From contig NC_016133.3 in assembly GCF_000005505.3 (NCBI RefSeq), positions 31,489,008-31,553,007 of the forward strand: a stretch of DNA of 64,000 nucleotides, in the 5' to 3' direction. The DNA is from Brachypodium distachyon (taxonomy: Eukaryota > Streptophyta > Magnoliopsida > Poales > Poaceae). The notes beneath the pieces are model-generated. The model saw only the letters and a list, made by a program, of their open reading frames with translations. It ran no database searches and was not told the origin of the DNA. Positions 22,753-33,111 of the stretch are shown piece by piece (the first letter of the stretch is position 1; each line of letters begins with the position of its first letter). The position numbers and the translations under genes are program-made.

Positions 22753-23509
22753 ATGAATCATTGGCATAATAGATTACAAAAGGAGAGAGTGGCGGAGGAC
22801 TGGGAAGAGCAACATCCATGGCCGCGGTGGTTCAGAGCATGTTGCAGGGCATCAACGAGATGGGCATCGACTACATCCTCCTCACTCCCTCTTTCCCGGA
22901 TTTGAGATTAATTCGTCTCTATTTCTTCTTCCGTGGATGTGTGTGCGTGGGAGGGGCGGGGAGCTTGGTCCAGCTCGACCCGGTGGCTGGAGGAGCACAA
23001 GCGACGGTGGCCTGAGAAGGGCGAGCGACGATGACCTTCACGCTCGGGTCGAGCTCGGAGTCGACCGTCACACCTGACAGGGAGGGCCGGAGGGGACACA
23101 GAAGGTCGGGCGGATGGGGGAGAGGTGGCTGGAGAGAGCTCTTGCCTGCGTCGTGCGCCACTTGCTGGCGTCGACCGCCGCGTGCACTATGGTCATATCG
23201 CTTGCCCCTCTGTGTTTCGGGAATGAGAGGTTTGGGGAAGAAACGTTTCGCGAGAGAGAGGACGCGGGATGAATTCGGGGCAATACAAAGCTCGCGCGGG
23301 GGGTCGGAATTGCGGGATGAGTGGGCGATGTGCGCAGGAGATGGTTCGGAATTCGGTCCCAATTCCAAGCGTTCAATTCCAGTCTCATCCAAACAACGGA
23401 ATTGGGGATATCTAATACCAATTCTCAATTCCTTGCTCTAATATCTACATCCAAACAGGTTTACAGAATTCGATTCTATGCGGTCTCTTTTCCGACAAAT
23501 GTTCATACA

Positions 23510-23810
23510 TACTCTCTCCGTTCCTAAATATAAGAAGTCCTAGGTTTGTTCTAAGTCAAACTCTTTAAACTTTGTCCAAGTTTATAGAAAATTCTACCAA
23601 CATTTACGACTCTAAATTAGTTTTATTAAATCTATCATGATTTTTTATAGTATATTTATTTGATATTCTAGATATTGATATATTTTTCTGTAAATTTAGT
23701 CAGATTTAAAGAAATTGACTTATGACAAATCCGTCTCAAAATAAGTGACTTAGATTTGTAAATATTCTTATACAAATTCACGTCACTTATTTTGAAACCC
23801 AGAGAATACT
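23510..23810. mobile_element. MITE-derived AT-rich block
   Basis: It begins TACTCTCTCCGTTCCTAAAT and contains a small hairpin (AAAATAAGTGACTTAGATTT against an inverse copy near 23780). The related text GTTTATAGAAAATT...TTTTCTGTAAA recurs around 28430-28530. It is probably one MITE with another inserted in it. Confidence 0.5.
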
Positions 23811-23984
23811 GCTTAGAAACAAAGAAAACACCGTACTTGGACCAGTCCCACTTCGGCACATCACCAGCTCATTAATTGGGGGCCCAAATTTAATCAAGAA
23901 ATTTCTCAACGTCCCATATTGATTTTGCAAACTTTCATCTAAGCATCAGCGGAAACGAGAGTTCCAGTCTCTCTAAACGACCCA

Positions 23985-24560
23985 AAGCCTAGAAGAAATT
24001 CGCATGACGGTAGACTAATTAATCAAGGAAATCTGTCGGCAAGTCAAGAATACATATAAATGGGTCACATCATAATTGATGTGTTTTTAATTGCTTCTCC
24101 GTTATTTTGTCGGTGTACGTACGCGGTTGGTGGCTTGATGCATTCCATTCAATTGGCTGCTCTGACCCAGCTCGATCGCCGGCAGCCAGGGATGTACTAT
24201 CAGACTCGTAGTCATACATGTACGGCTTGACATGGACAATCCTATGACTAAGTACAGACTACCTTATCAGGCAGAGCCAAACACTGAAAATCAGAAGAGC
24301 TGTGGCGCGTGGCACGTCGCCGTTTGGTGAAATCTCACATCACCAAAGCAGGGGGCACCAAAGTCCCGGAAAGTTGACGGCCGGCCCCTCCGCGCCTGGG
24401 CCTGGTGTAATAAGCATGGAAAAATCAGTTAATTCACGTGCAAGAGTCCAAGAGCGCAACTGACGCCGGCCGCCGCGCGCAAGAGTCTCTTCGATTCCCC
24501 AACAAAGACAGGGTACGTGGGCACATGGCACAGTTGAACACGCATATGCATATATGAGCA
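23985..24560 (+). repeat. Distal upstream segment shared by two BSP loci (copy 1)
   Basis: Phrases such as AAATCTGTCGGCAAGTCAAG, CAGCTCGATCGCCGGCA and GGCGCGTGGCACGTCGCCGT recur in order at 27730-28340. Both copies lie upstream of plus-strand BSP sequence, so the block is the far upstream region of a duplicated gene. Nothing coding is seen. Confidence 0.75.
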
Positions 24561-25026
24561 TCACCAATCCAATGACATACATATACTATCCAGCTAGAAG
24601 CTAGAGTTAGAGGCATAATCTATTAATTAATCATGAAGAATTGTCCAGTTTAAATAGCAGAGAACCAAACAAAAACAATCACAACGCGTCCACAGCACCA
24701 ACAGCAGACGGATACACACTCGGGCACTCCGCACAAGTATCGACTAGGCAACCCATCTTGATGACAAGTTACAAAAGAAAACATGCAAAGTTCGTGTCAA
24801 AGAGTACTATTACTTGGAAGTTGCCTGTTTGTTTGTATTTAAACTTTAAAGCTAGATTGAGTCAAGAAAATTGCAAGACCACTAGATCATTTGCACGGAG
24901 GTCAGAGGTCACTAATATAATACAACGTGACCTCCGGGTTTTCTTCCATCAAATTTATGCAGAGAGAGACGGCCAAACTATAGACGAAGTCAAGTCAAAT
25001 CCTTTGACTGAACCAATCACGTAGCC

Positions 25027-25033
25027 TATATAA
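25027..25033 (+). promoter_or_regulatory. TATA box of BSP gene 1
   Basis: TATATAA lies about 100 bp before the ATG. Just upstream is TTTGACT (W-box core TTGAC on one strand, GTCAA on the other), inside a block (24935-25020) that is conserved in the promoter of the second intact BSP gene and in two relic promoters. Confidence 0.7.
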
Positions 25034-25133
25034 GCCCTTACCAGAGGCACCGAGTGATATCCACACGACCACACCCATAGCTAACAGTCTGTCTTACGCT
25101 GTTACACACGTACGTATAGCTAGCTTGCACAAG

Positions 25134-25802
25134 ATGAAGCTTCAGCAGGTAGCCGCACTTCTGCTGGCCCTTGCTGCGTCGGCCAGCGCCGTGACGTTCG
25201 ACGCATCCAACACGGCGTCGAGCACTGCAGGAGGGCAGCGGTTCAACCAGGCCGTCGGCCTCGATTACTCGAAGCAGGTCCTCTCAGACGCCTCCACCTT
25301 CATCTGGACCACCTTCAACCAGCGTTCCACCGCTAACCGCAAGCCGGTGGACGCCGTGACCCTCGTCGTGGAGAACATCGACGGCGTCGCCTTCGCCAGC
25401 AACAACAGGATCCACCTCAGCTCCAAGTATGTCGGCGGCTACTCCGGCAATGTGAAGGCCGAGGTCACCGGCGTGCTGTACCACGAGGCAACGCACGTGT
25501 GGCAGTGGAACGGGCAAGGGAAGGCCAACGGCGGGCTCATCGAGGGGATCGCCGACTACGTGCGGCTCAAGGCAGGCTTCGCACCGGCGCACTGGCGGAA
25601 GGCCGGCGAGGGCGACCGGTGGGATCAGGGGTATGATGTGACGGCGAGGTTCCTCGACTACTGCGATTCGCTCAAGCCAGGGTTTGTCGCGGAATTAAAC
25701 GGCAAGATGAAGGGTGGGTACACCGACGATTTCTTCGCGCAGATTCTCGGTAAGAGCGTGCAGCAGCTGTGGAAGGATTACAAGGCCAAGTACGGAGGCT
25801 GA
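25134..25802 (+). CDS. Plant basic secretory protein (BSP family, PF04450), intact gene 1
   Basis: A single-exon gene of 222 aa. Residues 1-19 (MKLQQVAALLLALAASASA) form a signal peptide, so the product should enter the secretory pathway and probably the apoplast. The mature part is a BSP domain with the zincin-like motif HEATH at residues 117-121 in the context LYHEATHVWQWNGQG, followed by EGIADYVR and, near the C-terminus, GYDVTARFLDYCDS. The family, which includes the wheat WCI-5 type, is linked to defence and is thought to be metalloprotease-like, although activity is not shown for most members. I chose the ATG at 25134 because it matches the start of the second gene. The promoter has a TATA box and W-box cores. 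It is one of two intact copies in a cluster. Confidence 0.93.
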   Translation: MKLQQVAALLLALAASASAVTFDASNTASSTAGGQRFNQAVGLDYSKQVLSDASTFIWTTFNQRSTANRKPVDAVTLVVENIDGVAFASNNRIHLSSKYVGGYSGNVKAEVTGVLYHEATHVWQWNGQGKANGGLIEGIADYVRLKAGFAPAHWRKAGEGDRWDQGYDVTARFLDYCDSLKPGFVAELNGKMKGGYTDDFFAQILGKSVQQLWKDYKAKYGG

Positions 25803-26072
25803 ATAGTTTACTGATTCATAATAAGTATAACAAGTGTCTTGAATCTAATACAAAATTATTACGGATTGGATGGACTATATTATTCATGCACTGTTTGATG
25901 TAATAATTAAGAGACTGTACTGAAACGATCAAAAAGACAGATGTTTACATCTGTATCTTTTATTGAAAAAGGATGAAATGGTACAAATAAACGATTCTCC
26001 TATCTTTTTACTCCTTCCGATTATGGCAACCGATGGAGAGACAAGAGTACATTTGCGGGTCATATACACGCA

Positions 26073-26520
26073 TCAGCCGCGGTACTTGGTCTTGTACTCC
26101 AGGCACGGCTCTTGCACGCTCCTCCCCAGTATCTGCACGAAGTAGTCGTCATTGTAGCCTTGGTCCTTCATCCTGTTGTTCCTCTCCACGACGAACCCCA
26201 GCCTCCCTACTGAGTCGCAGTAGTCGAGGAACCTCGCCGTCACGTCATACCCTTGGTCCCATCGGCCGCCGCCACCCAGTGCGCGGGCGCGACCCCGGCC
26301 CTGAGCCTGATGAAGTCGGCGTCCCCCTCGAAGACGCACTAATGCGCCTCGTAGTCCAGCAAGCCCCACTACCACACGTGCGCCGCCTCATGGTACAACA
26401 CCTCCATCACCTCCGTCTCGAGGCCGCCTGCGCCGGAGTCTTCGATAGTGCCCCGAACCTACCGGCTGCCATCCATAGGCCACTAACATTGTGCACTTGA
26501 GCTCGATGGTGCTACCCGTG
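26073..26520 (-). pseudogene. BSP pseudogene, minus strand, 5' part missing
   Basis: The C-terminal half of a BSP is readable, ending DDYFVQILGRSV and KTKYRG before the stop at 26073. Upstream, LYHEAAHVW keeps the HExxH motif, but two in-frame TAG codons follow (after HVW and after EAH) and there is a frame change before WDQGYDVTARF. The signal peptide and N-terminal third are gone. Similarity fades at about 26510, where LINE sequence begins, so a LINE insertion may have removed the 5' part. Confidence 0.9.
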
Positions 26521-27600
26521 GTGGAGGCGATGGATTATCATAGAGCGAGGATGCTCTGGCGGGAGACAAACGGGAAAAGGAAGTATTATTTGGTTATCTG
26601 TCCAACTGCGTGCCTCCCCAAGGATTGTGGAGGACTTCGCATTTTAGACCTGGCTGATATGAACGAGAGTTTGCTCTGCATGTGAATCTAGAAGTTGGAA
26701 AATTCTTAAGGGACTTGTAGGAAATGTTGTCAAAAAAGTATCTGATAAACAAAGTGGTAGCTTTACATATTTCATGCATTTGGGTGCTCTAATTTATTTC
26801 TGGCAGAGCTTGAATCTACTTTTCCAGCAGTTTACAGAGTGGTTGGGGATGGGGAAAAAAACTAGTCTGGATGGATCGATAGATGGCATGGCCATATTTC
26901 TCTTGCTTTCATATTTCCGTGATTGTTTCGTATCATTTCGCTGCGATATCTCTCTTAAGAGAGTGGTGGTGGAAGGTTTGGGATGTGTACAATTTATAAG
27001 ACTCCTGTATGGGGAAACTGTAGACCAATGGGAGCAGGCAGGGGCGAAGCTAGCTGAGAGAACCAACGGTGTCATCTATATTGCATCGGTGTCATTTTTT
27101 ACAAATAAATAGTAGCCTTCACTAATTTACAAGGGATTTGCATCAAATCACCGGTGTCAAGTGACACCAGTGCTACAACGTTAGCTCCACCCCTGGGAGC
27201 AGGTGAGAGCTATAGTGGTTGGAGTGAGTTCGATCTGATTTTTCAACTCTGTAATCACTTATCCTCCTCGGTGGTTTTGCAAAAAAGGAAAATCAAATCA
27301 AAGAAAGTTTTAAGCGGTCATCGAGATGGTGAAGCTGGTGTTATCTGAAGCTCTGCCCGGGCGACATAGTTGGGTTTCAATTGGTCGAAGATTGCAAGGA
27401 CGTGCTCCAATCCGATGTTCTAGGGTTTTGGGGTTTCTGGTTGGGGATGTTTGGTCATCGCTCTTGGTATTTTGCTGCTGGTTTTTCCAGATCAGCTGTA
27501 ATCTAGGCTCCTTGAGTTTTGAGGTTCCCTAGCTGTATGAAACAACGTGGCCTTTTTTTTTTTGTAAACTGTTTTTCTTTCTTTCGTACTCTACCTTTTT
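26515..27600 (+). mobile_element. LINE 3' fragment, plus strand
   Basis: Plus-strand text such as CLPKDCGGLRILDLADMNES matches the post-RT region of plant L1-type ORF2. Broken frames to about 27100 resemble the WxDRW region. The 3' part (27300-27600) holds TTCCCTAGCTGTATGAAAC and a T-rich stretch typical of LINE 3' ends. It is 5'-truncated and inactive. Confidence 0.7.
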
Positions 27601-27729
27601 AAGACTGGTGGCGGTTCACATATTGGAAATCGGTGGGAGAGCCCACTGTTTTTAAAAATTATTATGTTTTCTCTGGTTGCTGCGAGAGCTAAATTAAAAG
27701 GATCAAGACACGCCTCCAACACTCTTGGC

Positions 27730-28340
27730 GGAGCCAAAACGAGAAGAAATTCGCAATTTCGCATGACGGTAGGCTAACTAGTCTAGGAAAATCTGTCGGC
27801 AAGTCAGGAATACATAAATGGGTCACATTCATGATCTGTTTTTAATTGCTTATCTGTTACAGTATTTTATTGGTGAACGCACGCGATTGATGGATTCCTT
27901 CTTCAATTGGCTACTCTGACTCAGCTCGATCGCCGGCACAGGGATAATGGGATGTATCATAGGCTCGTACTAGTCATACACGCACGGCTTGACTTGGACA
28001 ATCCTGTGACTAAACACTGAAAATCTGAAGAGGCGTGGGGCGTGGCACGTCGCCGTTTGGTGAAATCTCACATCACCGAAGACCAGAACGTGAAGTGTGT
28101 ATGCTAGTCCCGGAAAGTTGACGGCCGGGCCCTCCTCCGCCCCTAGCTAGCCCCTGGTCAAAGCATGGAGAAAACGAGTTACAGTAATTCACGTGGAAGG
28201 ACTAATCTTCGTGTGGCCAACAGCGCAACTCCTTCTCCGCCGGCCGCCGCGCCCGCGAGTACCTTCGATCTCCCGACAAGAGAGTAGTGCATGCATGGCA
28301 CCCCTGAACAAGCATAATGCATACACACATGCACCATCGG
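27730..28340 (+). repeat. Distal upstream segment shared by two BSP loci (copy 2)
   Basis: The counterpart of 23985-24560 in the same orientation. It marks the upstream region of the now broken BSP locus near 29320-29800. Confidence 0.75.
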
Positions 28341-28379
28341 TCCGATCGATCACGCGTAATTTCTCTTGACAGAAAACAT

Positions 28380-28850
28380 GCATGATATGTTTAGTTTTGT
28401 AATGAGTCAAATTTCTTCGGACGTGAGCAAATTTATAGAAAATATGTTAATATTTACAAGATAGATCAACAACGGGTTTAATAAAGTTAATTTAGAGTTA
28501 TAGATGTTTGGTAAATTTTTCTGTAAACTTGATCAAACGCTAACAAGTGAAGGGGAGCCTTGGCGCAGCGGTACAGCTGTTGCCTTGTGACCATGAGGTC
28601 ACGGGTTCGAGTCCTGGAAACAGCATCTTGCAGAAATGCAGGAAAAGGTTGCGTACAAAAGACCCAAAGTGGTCGGATCCTTCCCCGGACACTGCGCAAG
28701 CGGGAGCTACATGCACCGGGCTGCCCTTTATCAAACGCTAACAAGTTTGATTTAAGACAAAAACTAAAGCATCTTATATTTAGAAATAAAATGGGTCGAT
28801 CCAAAGTTAGAATACGTTCTACTCTAGAACACATTCAAAAGAATAATGTT
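28380..28850. mobile_element. MITE-like AT-rich element interrupted by a SINE
   Basis: The flanks of the SINE read as one block when joined at the target duplication, and they resemble the AT-rich MITE block at 23510-23810 (ATTTATAGAAAATA, TTTTTCTGTAAACTT). The outer ends are not sharp. Confidence 0.5.
28549..28729 (+). mobile_element. Au-type SINE with 17-bp target duplication
   Basis: A tRNA-related head carries an A box (GGCGCAGCGGTACAG) and a B box (GGTTCGAGTCC), followed by CAGAAATGCAGGAAAAGG and GACCCAAAGTGGTCGGATCC, the diagnostic body of plant Au SINEs. It ends GGGCTGCCCTTT. It is flanked by exact 17-bp repeats ATCAAACGCTAACAAGT at 28532-28548 and 28730-28746. Transcription would be by RNA polymerase III. 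It is full length and nested in a MITE-like block. Confidence 0.93.
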
Positions 28851-29319
28851 GTGGAAAGCGTTGATGTAGCGTGTCGACAACCTTCAATGACTTGCATGCA
28901 TCCAATTTGGGTGGGTATTGCGTTAGGTTAGGTCATGTCTAGAATCAAGAGGTTTTGGTCTTTTGGGTGATGGGATTCAGTTTTGTTTGACGAAAAAAGT
29001 AGGGAGCTACACTCTGAGATGTTTAGCGTTGCTATTTCATACTAACATTGCTTAAACCACTCTTCTGATTCGATATAGCGACACAACATGCTTTTTTTTT
29101 CTGTGAGGACTGTTATGCGTGTGAATTTTTGTAACTCACAGCACATTTAGTGGAGCAATACACATTGTTAGGCTTCGCCTAAATTACTACCCGATTGATG
29201 CAATGGAAAAAATCATCATAATTGTGTCGTGAGTATTTTACTGTACGTGAATCATTTCTGTGTTTTCTAGAACAATTTCCGTTTTTTTAGAATAAGAGAA
29301 CAATTTCCGTCTTTTGTTG

Positions 29320-29420
29320 ATGACTACACAACATGACTTCCGGGCTTTTTGCATCAAATTTATGCAGAGGGAGACCGCCCAAGCTAGACGAAGTCCAAGT
29401 CTAATTAATCCTTTGACCGA
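29320..29420 (+). promoter_or_regulatory. Relic BSP proximal promoter
   Basis: ATGACTTCCGGGCTTTTTGC, ATCAAATTTATGCAGAG and CCTTTGACCGAACC match in order the block 24935-25020 upstream of BSP gene 1. The TATA box and the start of the coding region do not follow. Confidence 0.8.
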
Positions 29421-29659
29421 ACCGTCGAGAATGCAGTTCAGAAACGCGTCGTGCAGAACAGAAACCAAATCGAGAACTGTGAAGTTAAAAAAAGCTTCAT
29501 GCAGATTTAAACTAGCATTCTTCCATCCACGGCAAGTTCATACTACGTAGCATTCAACATCCATCACAAGTTCATCAACCAGTACCTAGCAGTATACATC
29601 CTAGTTCATACTACATAGCATTCAACATCCATCTGAAGAAAACCCGGCCTATAACATTC

Positions 29660-29795
29660 GTGCGCTTGTCAAGCCAGGGTTCGTCACGGAGATGAACGGA
29701 AAGATGAAAGATGAAGGATGTGTACGGCGGTGACTACTTCGTGCAGATTTCGCGAAAAAGTCCCTAGCTCAATGGAGCCACTGCACCAGGGGTTG
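29660..29795 (+). pseudogene. BSP relic, C-terminal fragment
   Basis: Plus-strand text reads LVKPGFVTEMNGKMK, then breaks frame at a duplicated AAAGATGAA, continues as YGGDYFVQI and ends near a decayed GKSV..LW. Only about 45 codons remain, with frameshifts and a TAG. It follows a relic promoter 240 bp upstream, so the main body of the gene was deleted. Confidence 0.85.
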
Positions 29796-30319
29796 GGAAC
29801 CGTCCGATCCCAACGAGTAGGTTGGTACTAATCACGCCCTGCCAAAGTCAGACGCGATCAGTGCTAATCGAGGTACAGAAAGGTGCGGATCATTTATTGC
29901 AAAGAGGGTGGGTAGGTGGATGGCAGCAGGACGCTCAATTTAATATCCGTGCACTGTAAAGCCTTGGTTGAATTCTGTCGGACCAAATTGCCCCTCGCGC
30001 CATCCTCTGCACTTGGACTAGCTTAGAAAAGAGGAGACTCCGGAGCTGCCCTGGTGAGCCTCCTCGAGGAACTAGAGTGCCCTGTGCCGCCGCATCCTCG
30101 TTCCCATTCTACCTCGCCGCTGGCTTATAGCAATAAACACCTTGATGGTGAGAGATATGTTCTCCCTCGGTGGGCCATGAGAAGCATCGTGGGAGGCACT
30201 GATTCAGCTGGATCTATGGCGGCCAACAAACATAGTTGTGGGCTAGTTCAATGCCAATCTGATTGATAACCATGGTACCCTTGGTTTGAGCTATGGACCA
30301 GAAAAAAATTCTCGGCTTA

Positions 30320-31475
30320 GAGCAACTATAGCAGTTACCGAACCCGAGCGATCCGAACTAACCGAGTTTGGATCAACCGAATTCGAGAATTCGGTACCGT
30401 CTCTCTTCCAGCAGAACAGATACTTAATACCAAAACCGAACAAAAGACAAATTTGAAACTTCGCGCGAAATTCATATAAATATGGGGCTGGTTCTTCGCG
30501 ATTCATATCGCAGATCATCGGAGTTCGTCATTCGTCCACATACTTAAGTTCTACTGCATCTACTAGTTTGACATTTACCAAAAGTTAGCTAAATTAGAGG
30601 AGCAAACACCCCAAGACAAAAATGCTCCTCGCCTGCCGCGCCAGCTTCAGATCCCCTCGCCGAAATGCTTGCTTACTCATCGTCCGAAAGGATGATGACC
30701 GGGGGAGCTGCCGTCACCGGAGGCGCGGGACCCGTGTTGGAGAGGTCGTATACCACCGCGAGCATCCTCTCCTCCGTGGTGAGCCGGCGCACGTCGTTTT
30801 CGGCGATGGAGAGCTTGGACACCTCCTTCGCGCGCACGATGTCCTCGGGATTGAACCCCGCCTCCACCCATGCCTCTGCTGCCGCATCCGCCTCCGCCTT
30901 CCTCACTGTCTCCACCGACGAATCGGAGGAAGAAGAGAGGAGGGCGGAGCCAATCACTCGCTGACAAGGGGTGGACGCCGCTCGAGCTCCCCTCCTCGGC
31001 GGCGTTGTAGCGGCAATCGAGCTCGGCCGCGCGCACTGAGTCCGGCCCACCTCCCCCACTTGCGGGCTCCCCGCTTGCGGCCAGCCTCGGACTGGCGGCG
31101 CCGGGCTTCTTCCTCAGCGATGGTGAGCCGGCCGCCGCTAGGGTTTCCGCGGCCGCTGGGACCGACAGCCAGACGCTTGCGGCAAGCGGCGGAGGAGATC
31201 GGTGGCCGCATTTTGAAATGGAGGCTCGCCAGAAATGGAGTGGGTGGCTGCGGCGGTGGCGGAGGGAGGTGGATTGCGGCGGAGGGGAGTTCGGAGTTTG
31301 AACCGAAAGGCCCCCTCCGAACGCTATATATAGTGCGCAGAATCGAAGCGATTCGGTGACCCGAATTAGGTTTTCGGTTCTTGGGCCGTTTTCGCTATCT
31401 GATCTGGCCCATTTTTCGGGCCAAATCAGAAAACCGAGTTAGGACCTCTCGGATTCGGTAACTGCTAAGTTGCTC
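30320..31475. mobile_element. PIF/Harbinger-like element (1156 bp) carrying a gene fragment
   Basis: The inverted ends GAGCAACTATAGCAGTTACC (30320) and GGTAACTGCTAAGTTGCTC (to 31475) are flanked by TTA on both sides (30317-30319 and 31476-31478). A TTA target site and this length fit the PIF/Harbinger superfamily. No transposase is present. The GC-rich core holds open reading frames on the minus strand. Confidence 0.8.
30673..31211 (-). CDS. Unknown protein fragment carried by the TTA element
   Basis: I do not recognise the family. A minus-strand frame ending at 30673 encodes a coding-looking segment with SSSSDSSVETVRKAEADAAA, then GFNPEDIVRAKEVSKL, LTTEERMLAVVYDLSN and a terminal VIILSDDE. 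A second frame upstream (from the ATG at 31211) reads MRPPISSAACRKRL then IAEEEARRRQSEAGRKRG. They could be two exons joined across about 30961-31080, where CCCTTGTCAG could be an acceptor. It may be a captured host gene or an element-specific gene. Expression is not inferable. Confidence 0.35.
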
Positions 31476-31764
31476 TTATGCTGAAATGGTTTTTCGATTG
31501 ATTATGGTTGCATTTAGTGCGCAGGATTTTTCGCTATATAACTATTAGCAACTGGCCAATAGTGGGCAGGAAGGGTGAGCAAGATTGGGGTAGAGGAAGC
31601 ATACTGGAAACTAGATTCTGTACCGCATGCCGAGGAGTGATTAACGAAGCTTAATTAGCTTTGCGTTAGCGCCAGCCAAGGCATTGAAGTCACGTCAGAA
31701 ACTTTGCTCCGATCCACATCCGGCGGTGGCTGACCCCTGGTGCAGTGGTACCACAAACCAAAAC

Positions 31765-31830
31765 GCCACTCTCCTTCGAAGAGCGTGGAGGAGCTGTGGA
31801 AGGACTACAAGCCCAAGTACCCCAGGCCCA
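31765..31830 (+). pseudogene. BSP relic, last 17 codons
   Basis: KSVEELWKDYKPKYPRP matches the C-terminus of the intact genes (GKSVQQLWKDYKAKYGG and GKSVEQLWNDYKAKY). Nothing upstream of it is BSP-like. It is a fragment of a further copy. Confidence 0.8.
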
Positions 31831-32061
31831 GAGCCAGGGCTGATCGAAACAGAGTCTCTTTGTCCCCTGCCTGATGATCGAATCAAAACTGATCGATTGG
31901 AACAAGAATTCAACAAACCATAGACATGTACGTACGGTACCCATGGGACATTGTTTTATTCTATCTCCTCAGGGAGTAATACAACAATTTACTATAGCTT
32001 AATTAAGCTAGCTCACACGTAAAACGCCGACAAATGCATGTTCTGCATCGACTGATCACGA

Positions 32062-32754
32062 TCAGCCCTGGGAGTACTTGGCCTTGTAGTCGTTCCACAG
32101 CTGCTCCACGCTCTTCCCCAGGATCTGCACGAAGTAGTCGTCGCTGTACCCGTCCCTGAGCTTGCCGTTCATCTCCGCCACGAACCCGGCCTTGAGCGAG
32201 TCGCAGTAGTCCAGGAACCTCGCCGTCACGTCGTACCCCTTGTCCCACTTGTCGCCGCCTCCGGCCGCCACCCAGTGGCCCGGCACGTAGTCTGCCTTGA
32301 GCCGCACGTAGTCAGCGATCCCCTCAAAAATCCAAGGGTGCACGTCGTAGTCTTGCAGCCCCCACTGCCACACGTGCACCGCCTCGTGGTACAGCACGCC
32401 GGAGACCTCGGTCTTCACGTCGCCGGATATTCCGCCGACGTACTGGGCGCCGAGGTGTATGCCGTTGCCGATGGTGAAGGCGATGCGTTCTCCGATGTCC
32501 TCCACGACGAGCGTCACGGTGTCCACCGGCCTGCGGTCGGCCTCGGAGGGCTGGTTGAAGATGGCCCAGATGAAAGTGGAGGCGTCGGAGAGGACCTGCT
32601 TCGAGTAGTCGAGGCCAAAGGCCTGGTCGAACCGCTGCCCGCCGGCGGTGCTCGACGCCGTGTTGGACACCTCGAATGTCACGGCGCTAGCCGTCGTCGC
32701 TGCCAGCGCCACCGCCACAAGGGCGGCGACTGCAGCTACCTGCTGAAGCTTCAT
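32062..32754 (-). CDS. Plant basic secretory protein (BSP family, PF04450), intact gene 2
   Basis: A single-exon gene of 230 aa on the minus strand, convergent with BSP gene 1. The signal peptide is about residues 1-24 (MKLQQVAAVAALVAVALAATTASA). The BSP domain has HEAVH at 123-127 in LYHEAVHVWQWGLQDY, then FEGIADYVRLKADY, GYDVTARFLDYCDSLKAGF and DDYFVQILGKSVEQLW. It differs from gene 1 mainly in an insert around QDYDVHPWIF after the HExxH motif, so the two may not be equivalent. It is probably secreted and of the defence-related type. The promoter has TATATATA at 32836-32843 and a duplicated upstream block. Confidence 0.93.
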   Translation of the reverse strand: MKLQQVAAVAALVAVALAATTASAVTFEVSNTASSTAGGQRFDQAFGLDYSKQVLSDASTFIWAIFNQPSEADRRPVDTVTLVVEDIGERIAFTIGNGIHLGAQYVGGISGDVKTEVSGVLYHEAVHVWQWGLQDYDVHPWIFEGIADYVRLKADYVPGHWVAAGGGDKWDKGYDVTARFLDYCDSLKAGFVAEMNGKLRDGYSDDYFVQILGKSVEQLWNDYKAKYSQG

Positions 32755-32773
32755 CTTGCGCTAATAATTAACG

Positions 32774-33111
32774 TGTGTCGCTGAGCACGCTATGGGTGTG
32801 TCGTTCAGTGGATATCTCATTTGCTATCTATGGTGTATATATAGGGGTTACCTGATCGGTTCAGTCAAAGGATTTGACTTGGAATTCGTCTAGTCTGGCC
32901 GTCTTTGGTCTCACTCCCTGCATAAATTTGGTGCAAAAAGACACCCCGGACGTCACGTTGTGTACTTATAAAGTCATATGAAGATGTAACACACGGTTGG
33001 CCTATTCGTCCTTAAAGCATGACTGCCTAGTACAAGTCATAACTTTGTCCATTAGATCGCCGTGTATCAATGATCACCATAGAAGCCCAGTGGCCCCGCA
33101 ATTTGATTTTT
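32774..33111 (-). promoter_or_regulatory. Promoter of BSP gene 2 (repeat copy A)
   Basis: This block starts 20 bp upstream of the ATG. It includes TATATATA at 32836-32843 and the conserved set GGTTCAGTCAAAGG, TTTGACTTGGAATTCG and CCGGACGTCACGTTG; GTCAAA and TTTGAC are W-box cores and ACGTCA is a bZIP core. The whole block recurs at 33613-33974. Confidence 0.8.

Larger units (their letters stand above)
14498..23455. mobile_element. DNA element split by an LTR retrotransposon
   Basis: The segments outside the LTR element carry inverted copies of one sequence: TTTGGATGTAGATATT then AAGGAATTGA at 14499-14535, and the reverse complement at 23410-23456. Without the LTR element the outer element is about 1.1 kb (14498-14870 plus 22758-23455). 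Its right arm has a GC-rich core (22790-23330) that includes a short open segment (AAVVQSMLQGINEMGIDY) of unknown origin. No transposase is visible. The superfamily is not assigned. Confidence 0.5.

Noticed and set aside
28555..28625. A tRNA gene with good A and B boxes
   Set aside because: The promoter boxes belong to the tRNA-related head of an Au SINE; no cloverleaf with a full acceptor stem closes here, and exact target duplications flank the 181-bp element.
31684..31923. A 79-codon plus-strand gene
   Set aside because: Only the short BSP tail at 31765-31830 is recognisable, in a different frame; the rest is chance.
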